A stretch of 15,513 nucleotides of DNA from contig QGUU01000011.1 of assembly GCA_003242525.1 (NCBI GenBank), forward strand, positions 1-15,513. Reading direction: 5' to 3'. Below the pieces are notes generated by a model, which did no database searches, was not told the DNA's origin, and saw nothing but the letters and a program-made list of their open reading frames with translations. A program made the translations under genes and the position numbers. Positions 8,305 through 15,513 of the stretch are shown in pieces. Numbering within the stretch: position 1 is the stretch's first letter; every line of letters begins with the position of its first letter. This DNA comes from Pseudomonadota bacterium (GTDB taxonomy: Bacteria > Pseudomonadota > Alphaproteobacteria > Rhizobiales > Rhizobiaceae).

Positions 8305-8320
8305 GCCGCTAAAGAGCGGC
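8305..8320. terminator. Possible terminator hairpin between convergent operons
   Basis: The 151-bp gap 8240-8390 lies between the end of patD (plus) and the end of fdsD (minus), where terminators are expected. GCCGCT (8305-8310), loop AAAG, AGCGGC (8315-8320) makes a compact 6-bp stem, extendable by one G-T pair. No clear T-run follows on either strand, so it is a weak candidate. A second small stem, CCCC-GGAC-GGGG, lies earlier in the same gap. Nothing else gene-like is seen here. Confidence 0.3.
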
Positions 8321-8390
8321 TGCAGAGCTTCGGTGCCGCACGGCCCATGCCCCTGCCGGCCCGGCCTTCTCGGAACGCTTCAAGTAGGGA

Positions 8391-8681
8391 TCAGGCCTGC
8401 TGTGCCCCGGCGGCCGCCGCGCCAGCCGGCTTTTCCTCCGGTGGTGGCCGACGGATTTTCGGCGCCGCTTCCCGGACATACTCGTCGAGGCCTGGGTGCC
8501 CGGCGTCGATCATCTCGAAAAGCTGGCGTCGCATCCTGGGCTCCCAGAATTTGTTGATGTGCTCGGCTACTCCGGCGATGCCTTGCTCGCGTGGCTTCGA
8601 ACGGAAGAAGGTCGCGATCTGGTTCGCCATCCTAACCAGCTTGTCCCTTGTGGTTCGGACATGGTCCTGATCATGCGACAT
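8391..8681 (-). CDS. fdsD: NAD-dependent formate dehydrogenase delta subunit (FdsD)
   Basis: A 96-residue small protein of the FdsD family, the last gene of the fds operon. It carries the family core (LVRMANQIATFF, then GIAGVAEHINKFWEPRMRRQ) and a family-like end (EAAPKIRRP). The last 20 or so residues are a low-complexity P/E/A/G tail. FdsD in other bacteria is needed for full activity of the FdsABG enzyme, possibly in cofactor insertion, but is not a redox subunit. Its ATG overlaps the end of fdhD by 11 nt and GAGGAG lies upstream, so it is probably translated by coupling to fdhD. Confidence 0.88.
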   Translation of the reverse strand: MSHDQDHVRTTRDKLVRMANQIATFFRSKPREQGIAGVAEHINKFWEPRMRRQLFEMIDAGHPGLDEYVREAAPKIRRPPPEEKPAGAAAAGAQQA

Positions 8682-9498
8682 GCCTGCCTGCTCCTCTTGT
8701 CACCCGCTCCGGGTGGGTGAAAATATCGAACTCATCGCCGCGCACAAGCGCCACCAGCGTCATACCCGCCGCCTCCGCCGTGCGTATTGCGAGCGCGGTC
8801 GGCGCAGAAACGGCGATGATGACCGGCGCGCCGATCGCCGCCGATTTCTGCACCATCTCCACCGAGACACGGCTGGTAACGGCGACCGCCCCGGCAGTAC
8901 CATCGATGCCGGCTTTCGCCAGCGCCCCGGCAAGCTTGTCCAGCGCATTGTGGCGCCCGACGTCTTCACGGGCCAGGACTATGCCCTTGCCAGGCAGATA
9001 GAAGCCGGCGGCATGCACTGCCCCGGTCTTGGCGTGGAAAGGCTGCTGGCTCGCCAGAAGCCTCACGGAACGCGCAATGTCATCGTCGTCAAGCGTCAGC
9101 GTGGAGGAATCGACCTGGGCGACCGATCGCATGGCCTCCTCGATCGATTCGATTCCGCACAGCCCGCAGCCGACCGGTCCCGCCAGGCGCCGGCGGCGGG
9201 CCTCGAAGCGCGTGTTTGCCACATCCTTCAGGCGGATCTGTATGTCGATGCCTTCCCCCAGATCCTCGATCTCTATCCGCTCGATTTCATCCGGGGCGGA
9301 AACGATTCCTTCGGTGAGGGAAAAACCCAGGGCAAAGTCCTCCAGGTCCGCCGGCGTCGCCATCATCACTGCATGGGTGGTTCCGCCATAGGAAAACGCC
9401 ACGGGCGTCTCCTCTGGCACCATCCTTTCGGCCACGCTCACGCCATTCGCGCGCCGGGCGAGGCGGGAAGTGGCGATGACGGGTGGGCGCGGGGTCAC
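8671..9498 (-). CDS. fdhD: Formate dehydrogenase accessory sulfurtransferase FdhD (FdsC)
   Basis: A 275-residue cytoplasmic FdhD protein. In E. coli, FdhD passes sulfur from the cysteine desulfurase IscS to the molybdenum bis-MGD cofactor before its insertion into formate dehydrogenase; the equivalent in fds operons is called FdsC. The two essential cysteines are present as C111 and C114 in PVGCGLCGIES. Other conserved stretches are EDFALGFSLTEGI (about 53-65), HAKTGAVHAAGF and LAREDVGRHNALDK in the middle, and TSRVSVEMVQKSA near 209. The GTG at 9496-9498 is the start that fits the family length; a GGGG stretch is 9-12 nt upstream, so initiation may be modest. It follows fdsA after 76 nt and overlaps fdsD. 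Confidence 0.93.
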   Translation of the reverse strand: MTPRPPVIATSRLARRANGVSVAERMVPEETPVAFSYGGTTHAVMMATPADLEDFALGFSLTEGIVSAPDEIERIEIEDLGEGIDIQIRLKDVANTRFEARRRRLAGPVGCGLCGIESIEEAMRSVAQVDSSTLTLDDDDIARSVRLLASQQPFHAKTGAVHAAGFYLPGKGIVLAREDVGRHNALDKLAGALAKAGIDGTAGAVAVTSRVSVEMVQKSAAIGAPVIIAVSAPTALAIRTAEAAGMTLVALVRGDEFDIFTHPERVTRGAGRHVA

Positions 9499-9574
9499 GA
9501 CGCATACCCCGAAACGCCCGATATGCCTTTAGGCCGGGAGAAGCTGTGCCTGAGCGCGTCCATCCGGCCCAAAC

Positions 9575-12496
9575 CTACTCTGCCGCCTCCAGATGCCCCT
9601 TGATGCGCCGGGTCATCCGGCTCATCTCGGCATAGTCGTGCTGCCAGTCGCTCGGCCCGTTGGAAGGTGAAACCTGCACGGCCGTGACCTTGTATTCGGG
9701 GCAGTTCGTCGCCCAGTCGGAAGAGTCCGTGGTCACGACATTCGCCTGTGTGTCGGGGTGGTGGAATGTGGTGTAGACTACGCCCGGCGCCACCCGGTCA
9801 GTGACCTGTGCGCGAAGCGTGGTCTCCCCGGAGCGGGACGACAGTCGCACCCAATCGCCATCGCGGATGCCGCGTTCTTCGGCATCGTGCGGATGGATCT
9901 CCAGCCGGTCTTCCGCATGCCAGACATTGTTGTCGGTACGGCGGGTCTGCGCACCGACATTGTACTGGCTGAGTATGCGCCCGGTGGTGAGCAGGAGAGG
10001 GAACCGCGGCCCGACCTTTTCGTCGGTTGCGACATATTCGGTGCGAACGAAATTGCCCTTGCCGCGCACGATGCCATCCACATGCATGATGGGTGTGCCA
10101 AGCGGCGCCTTCTCGTTGCAGGGCCACTGCACTGAACCCACGCGCTCCAGAAGTTCGAACGAGACACCTGCAAAGGTGGGCGTAGTCGCCGCGATCTCGT
10201 CCATGATCTGGGAAGGATGGGTGTAATTCCAGTCCAGTCCGAGCGCGCGGGCAAGCGCCTGCGTGGCCTCCCAGTCGGCATAGCCAGCCTTGGGCTCGAT
10301 CACCTTTCGCACCATGTTGATGCGACGTTCGGCATTGATGAAGGTGCCGTCCTTTTCAAGGAAGGTCGATCCGGGCAGGAAGACATGCGCATAGCGGGCG
10401 GTTTCGTTCAGGAACAGGTCCTGCACCACGACGCATTCCATCTGCGCCAGCCCTGCGGCGACGTGCTTCGTATCCGGGTCGGACTGCAATATGTCCTCGC
10501 CCTGTATGTAGATGCCCTTGAAGGAGCCGTCGATCGCCGCGTCGAGCATGTTGTTGATGCGCAGGCCAGGCTCGTTGTCCAGCTTCACGCCCCAGGCATC
10601 CTCGTAGATCTGGCGCACGGCATCGATCGCGACATGGCGGTAGCCCGGAAATTCGTGCGGGAAGGAACCCATGTCGCAGGAGCCCTGCACATTGTTCTGG
10701 CCGCGCAGCGGGTTCACGCCAACGCCCTTCCGCCCGAGATTGCCCGTGGCCATGGCGAGATTGGCCAGCGCCATCACCGCCGTCGAACCCTGGCTGTGTT
10801 CCGTCACGCCGAGGCCGTAGTAGATGGCGCCATTGCCGCCGGTTGCGTACAGGCGCGCAGCCTGGCGTATGTCCTCGGCCTCGATCCCGCAGATCTGGGC
10901 GATTTCTGCGGGACTGTAGCGCGGGTCGGAAACAAACTCGAGCCAGTCCTGGAAGGCGTCCCAGTCGCAATGCGCGCGGATATAGTCTTCGTTGTAGAGC
11001 TTCTCCGTGGCGATCACATGCCCCAGGCCGGTAAGAATGGCCACGTTGGTGCCCGGCCTGATCGGCAGATGATAGGCCGCTTCCACATGCGGGCTCTTCA
11101 CGAGTTCAATGCGGCGCGGATCAATGACGATCAGCTTTGCGCCTTCACGCAGCCGCTTCTTCATGCGGGAAGCGAAGACGGGATGAGCATCTGTAGGGTT
11201 GGCGCCGATCACCAGGATCACGTCAGCGGCTTCCACCGAATCGAAATCCTGGGTGCCGGCCGAGGTGCCCAGCGTGGTGTTGAGGCCATAGCCTGTCGGT
11301 GAGTGGCACACACGCGCGCAGGTGTCGACATTGTTGTTGCCGAAGCCCTGCCGTACCAGCTTCTGCACAAGATAGGTTTCCTCGTCGGTGCAGCGTGAGG
11401 AAGTGATGCCGCCTATGGCGCCGCGGCCATACTGATACTGGATGCGGCGGAATTCATTGGCGGCATGCGTCAGCGCCTCCTCCCACGTCACCTCGCGCCA
11501 CGGATCGGTGATCTTCTCGCGCAGCATGGGCTTGAGGATGCGATCCTTGTGGTTGGCGTAGCCATAGGCGAAGCGGCCCTTGACGCAGCTGTGGCCGTGG
11601 TTGGCCTTGCCCGCCTTGTAAGGCAGCATGCGCACCACCTCGTCGCCTTTCACCTCGGCCTTGAAGTTGCAGCCGACGCCGCAATAAGCGCAGGTGGTCA
11701 CGACCGAACGCTCCGGCATGCCTTTTTCGAGGATCGATTTTTCGCGCAGAGCATCGGTCGGACAGGCCTGGACGCAGGCGCCGCAGGATACGCATTCCGA
11801 CTCGAGGAAGGCTTCGTTCATGGAAGCCACCATCCGGCTTTCGAAGCCGCGGCCCTGTATGGTCAGTGCAAATGTGCCCTGAACTTCCTCGCAGGCGCGC
11901 ACGCAACGGGAGCAGACGATGCACTGCGAGGGATCATAGGTGAAATACGGATTGGATTCGTCGCGCACCATATAGTCGATGGTCAGCGAACCATTTCCCG
12001 GCGCCATGCCTTCGCCGGCTTCGGCCATCACATGGTTGCGCCCTTCCGTTCCATAGCGGTTTTCGGTCAGGCCGACCATTTTCACCATGCGGTCGAACTC
12101 GCTGGCGCCCGTTCCGCGCTGCTCGTTCCATCCCTGAGGGTGGTCGGAGACATAGAGCTCCATCACGCCTTTGCGGATGGCGTCCAGCCGCTCGCTCTGT
12201 GTCCGCACGACCATGCCCTCGCCGACCGGCGTGGTGCAGGAAGCCGGCGTCCCGGCGCGGCCGTCAATCTCAACTAGGCAGATCCGGCAGGAGCCGAAGG
12301 ATTCCAGCATGTCGGTGGCGCACAGCTTGGGAATCTCGATCCCGGCCTCCATCGAGGCGCGCATGATGGACGTGCCTTCCGGAACAGTGACGCTGCGACC
12401 GTCGACCGTCAGCGTGACCATTCTTTCTGCCTTTGAAGCAGGCGTACCATAGTCGATTTCGGTGATGAGCGAAGGGATGTCAGCCTTGACGTTCAT
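9575..12496 (-). CDS. fdsA: NAD-dependent formate dehydrogenase alpha (catalytic, molybdenum) subunit, with altered cluster site
   Basis: A 973-residue catalytic subunit that oxidises formate to CO2 at a molybdenum bis-MGD site and passes electrons to FdsG/FdsB and NAD+. Visible in order: N-terminal [2Fe-2S] domain (C59, C70, C73, C87); two ferredoxin-type [4Fe-4S] sites (C192, C195, C198, C202 and C235, C238, C241, C245); the cluster next to the cofactor (C269, C272, C276, C304); and the molybdenum ligand C397 with H398 in ARVCHSPTGYGL. The rest is the molybdopterin and dinucleotide-binding domain. Oddity: the HxxxCxxCxxxxxC motif that binds an N5-like cluster in NuoG and FdsA proteins keeps H119, but its cysteine positions are W123, Q126 and S132. 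AGGAGCG precedes the ATG. The gene starts 9 nt after the fdsB stop. The cysteine ligand is C, so this is a cysteine- rather than selenocysteine-type enzyme. Confidence 0.96.
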   Translation of the reverse strand: MNVKADIPSLITEIDYGTPASKAERMVTLTVDGRSVTVPEGTSIMRASMEAGIEIPKLCATDMLESFGSCRICLVEIDGRAGTPASCTTPVGEGMVVRTQSERLDAIRKGVMELYVSDHPQGWNEQRGTGASEFDRMVKMVGLTENRYGTEGRNHVMAEAGEGMAPGNGSLTIDYMVRDESNPYFTYDPSQCIVCSRCVRACEEVQGTFALTIQGRGFESRMVASMNEAFLESECVSCGACVQACPTDALREKSILEKGMPERSVVTTCAYCGVGCNFKAEVKGDEVVRMLPYKAGKANHGHSCVKGRFAYGYANHKDRILKPMLREKITDPWREVTWEEALTHAANEFRRIQYQYGRGAIGGITSSRCTDEETYLVQKLVRQGFGNNNVDTCARVCHSPTGYGLNTTLGTSAGTQDFDSVEAADVILVIGANPTDAHPVFASRMKKRLREGAKLIVIDPRRIELVKSPHVEAAYHLPIRPGTNVAILTGLGHVIATEKLYNEDYIRAHCDWDAFQDWLEFVSDPRYSPAEIAQICGIEAEDIRQAARLYATGGNGAIYYGLGVTEHSQGSTAVMALANLAMATGNLGRKGVGVNPLRGQNNVQGSCDMGSFPHEFPGYRHVAIDAVRQIYEDAWGVKLDNEPGLRINNMLDAAIDGSFKGIYIQGEDILQSDPDTKHVAAGLAQMECVVVQDLFLNETARYAHVFLPGSTFLEKDGTFINAERRINMVRKVIEPKAGYADWEATQALARALGLDWNYTHPSQIMDEIAATTPTFAGVSFELLERVGSVQWPCNEKAPLGTPIMHVDGIVRGKGNFVRTEYVATDEKVGPRFPLLLTTGRILSQYNVGAQTRRTDNNVWHAEDRLEIHPHDAEERGIRDGDWVRLSSRSGETTLRAQVTDRVAPGVVYTTFHHPDTQANVVTTDSSDWATNCPEYKVTAVQVSPSNGPSDWQHDYAEMSRMTRRIKGHLEAAE

Positions 12497-12505
12497 TTTC
12501 CGCTC

Positions 12506-14058
<1,553 letters not shown>

Positions 14059-14062
<4 letters not shown>

Positions 14063-14538
14063 GTGCGAACCTCCCGGACGATCTCCCCGATCTTGACGTC
14101 ATCAAGCCTTCCGATCGGCTCGCCATCGAGCAGGGCGGCCGGCGAGCAGGCGCAAAGGCCAAGGCAATAGACCGGCTCGAGCGTCACCGAACCGTCGTGC
14201 GTCGTTTCATGGAAGTCGATGCCGAGCAGCTTCTTAAGCTTGTCCGCCACCTCGTCTGAGCCCATGGACTGACAGGATTCGGCCTGGCAGAGCTTCAGGA
14301 CATGCCGGCCTGCAGGGTTCTTGCGAAAGTCGTGATAGAAGGAAACGACGCCATGGACCTCGGCGCGACTGAGGTTGAGCGCATCGGCAATGACTGGCAG
14401 GGCCTCCTTCGGTACATAGCCGAATTCTTCCTGAACGCCATGAAGGATCGGCAGCAGCGGTCCCTCAAGCCCTTGCATTTGCTGTATGATCGACGCCGTA
14501 CGCGTCGCGATCTCGGTACTTGCAGGCTGCAAAGCCAT
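14059..14538 (-). CDS. fdsG: NAD-dependent formate dehydrogenase gamma subunit ([2Fe-2S])
   Basis: A 159-residue soluble electron carrier subunit related to NuoE (24-kDa subunit of complex I), first gene of the fds operon. The thioredoxin-like [2Fe-2S] domain has its four ligands at C84, C89, C125 and C129 (LCQAESCQ and VYCLGLCACSP). The N-terminal helical part includes LLPILHGVQEEFGYVPKEAL and LSRAEVHGVVSFYHDF, both typical of the family. The ATG at 14536-14538 follows GGGAGGG and matches usual family length. In FdsABG it binds beside FdsB near the FMN. The upstream 136 bp hold the operon control region. Confidence 0.95.
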
Positions 14539-14627
14539 GCAGCGCCCTCCCTGTCGTTGCGCGTTTTCTCCGCTAAGTGCTTAAGAAAACAGAGAAAAGC
14601 CGACAAATCAATAAAGCACTACCGTTG

Positions 14628-14650
14628 TTTGATAGAAGGTTTCTATCAAA
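14628..14650. promoter_or_regulatory. LysR-type operator palindrome upstream of fdsG
   Basis: Perfect 10-bp arms TTTGATAGAA (14628-14637) and TTCTATCAAA (14641-14650) surround GGT. The core ATA-N9-TAT fits the T-N11-A rule for LysR-type binding sites (T14633 and A14645). It lies about 90 bp upstream of the fdsG start, the usual place for an activator recognition site, and just after the stop of the LysR gene on the same strand. A weak promoter candidate, TTGATT with a 17-18 bp spacer before TTTCTT or TTCTTA on the minus strand, lies between it and fdsG. As RNA it could also end the LysR transcript, but no clear T-run follows on that strand. Confidence 0.65.
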
Positions 14651-14674
14651 CATGCCCGGTGCAGCAAAGCTAGA

Positions 14675-15430
14675 TCAAGCATCGGTCCGGAATTGGCTTG
14701 CCAGCGCCATCGCCTCGTCCAGCAGCGCCGAGACCAGCGGTGTATGCGGCACTCGCGGTCCGGCCACCAGCCCCACGGCGTGCCGCGCGTCGGGCTCGAC
14801 GATCGGTATGGCCTTTATCGGCTCGGAAAAGCCGAAGGTTTCGGTGAGGTTGAGCGGCATGATCGATGACCATTTGCCGGTCCTTATGTGCGAGAACAGA
14901 ACGATCATGGAATTCGATTCCAGGGTGGGGCGCACCTCCACACCCGCCTCGGCAAGGTGCTGGTCTATGATGCGACGGTTCTGCATGTCGGGCGTCAGCA
15001 GGCACAGGGGCAGGCGGCTGACCTCCTTCCAGGTCACATGGCCGCGGTCGTAATAGGGAGTGCCGATGGCGGTGATGAGCTGATAGCGCTCGTCGTAGAG
15101 AGGCACGCTGGTAACCCTCCCGAGCGGCTCGTTGTCGAGATAGGTAATGCCGACATCCACGTCGAAATTGCCGAGCAACGTCAGCACCTCGACAGATGTC
15201 TTGGAAAGAATGGAGAAGGTTACACCGGGATGCTTTTCCCGGAAGGGCGTGGTGAGGCGCGCCACCATGGCCAGCGCCGTGGGAATCGCCGCGATGCGGA
15301 TATGCCCTGACAGGCCGTGGCGGGCAGCACGCATCTCTTCCCTCATGGTGCGCGCATCGCCGACGATACGCCGTGCCCAGGTCAACACCTGCACGCCCTC
15401 TGGCGTCAGGCCCTGGAAACGCGACCCGCG
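14675..15430 (-). pseudogene. LysR-family regulator of the fds operon, 5' truncated (DNA-binding domain missing)
   Basis: About 251 codons match the back part of a LysR protein commonly found beside fds operons. Homology begins with RGSRFQGLTPEG (the wing at the end of the helix-turn-helix), continues with VQVLTWARRIVGDARTM (linker helix), then GHIRIAAIPTALAMVARLTT to the end (effector domain). Going upstream, the frame reads only three unrelated codons before an in-frame TAA at 15440-15442, and neither other frame gives a helix-turn-helix. The first 55 or so residues are therefore absent. The remaining frame is intact, so the break looks recent. A GTG at 15394 could start a 239-residue protein without a DNA-binding domain. 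If functional, the protein would have sensed a ligand such as formate and activated fds through the palindrome at 14628-14650. A sequence error in the last 90 bases is an alternative, but a single frameshift does not restore the domain. Confidence 0.75.
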
Positions 15431-15513
15431 CCCTGCCCCTTATAACCATCTCCGGGCCCACGGAACAAAGGCGAACCCGTCATACGGTCTTTTGCTGAAA
15501 AAAAACACACAAC
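15431..15513. other. Unrelated sequence replacing the LysR 5' end; possible mobile-element end or junction
   Basis: These 83 bases do not encode the expected LysR helix-turn-helix in any minus-strand frame. The last 25 are A-rich on the plus strand (a run of eight A, then CACACAAC), unlike the surrounding GC-rich genes. A conserved gene ending abruptly at new sequence is what an insertion-sequence end or rearrangement point looks like. I cannot match it to a known terminal repeat, and too little is visible to find a transposase. Confidence 0.35.

Noticed and set aside
8391..8681. Considered as an uncharacterised small protein
   Set aside because: The VAEHINKFWEPRMRRQ core and the position after fdhD identify it as FdsD.
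10217..11302. Plus-strand open frame of 361 codons opposite fdsA, with similar ones at 11465-12277 and 13175-13978
   Set aside because: They are antisense to fdsA and fdsB, whose motifs are certain. Composition is that of mirrored codons and no domain is visible.
12061..12142. Double frameshift as the cause of the missing FdsA cysteines
   Set aside because: The residues align without gaps to the normal motif spacing, and the other two frames show no cysteine motif, so substitution is the simpler reading.
14670..15461. Alternative 263-codon minus-strand frame over the LysR remnant
   Set aside because: It is one base out of frame with the LysR effector domain and encodes no recognisable sequence. 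It does carry MVIRG just before the junction, but joining it to the LysR frame still gives no helix-turn-helix.

Overview
The window is high-GC, densely packed bacterial DNA with no rRNA, tRNA, phage or CRISPR. The gene set (an RND adaptor with a TetR regulator, a ydcSTUV-type polyamine transporter with its aldehyde dehydrogenase, and a soluble NAD-dependent fdsGBA formate dehydrogenase under a LysR regulator) and the codon use suggest an alphaproteobacterium, most likely of the Hyphomicrobiales (Rhizobiales). That placement is inference. The window opens inside a gene and ends about 80 bp past the point where a LysR gene is broken, so it may be a contig stopped by a repeat.

Region 1 (1-2509) is regulatory and export. 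A membrane-fusion (periplasmic adaptor) gene of an RND pump runs leftward off the window. Divergent from it, across a 156-bp control region, is a TetR/AcrR-type repressor, the usual arrangement for a regulated pump. A complete LysR-type regulator follows tetR by 40 nt.

Region 2 (2511-8239) is a five-gene operon laid out like Escherichia coli ydcSTUVW: periplasmic binding protein, ATPase, two permeases, and a gamma-aminobutyraldehyde dehydrogenase (PatD/YdcW). It would import a polyamine, probably putrescine, and oxidise the aldehyde made from it to GABA. A perfect 25-bp palindrome holding an ATC-N9-GAT (T-N11-A) LysR box lies between the LysR gene and the operon, so that LysR protein is the likely regulator. 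A strong hairpin between the binding-protein gene and the ATPase gene may set unequal expression.

Region 3 (8391-14538, minus strand) is fdsG-fdsB-fdsA-fdhD-fdsD, encoding the soluble molybdenum NAD+-dependent formate dehydrogenase, its sulfurtransferase (FdhD) and the small delta subunit. All expected cofactor motifs are present except one. In FdsA the HxxxCxxCxxxxxC motif that normally binds an N5-like [4Fe-4S] cluster keeps its histidine but has W, Q and S in place of the three cysteines, without a gap.

Region 4 (14539-15513) holds the fds control region, with a 23-bp T-N11-A palindrome, and a LysR gene on the same strand that matches its family only from the end of the DNA-binding domain onward. 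The helix-turn-helix half is replaced by unrelated sequence with an in-frame stop. The likely fds regulator therefore seems to have been cut recently, perhaps by an insertion sequence or rearrangement. I see no wholly new multi-gene system. The altered FdsA cluster site, the broken regulator and the two LysR palindromes are what most deserve checking.
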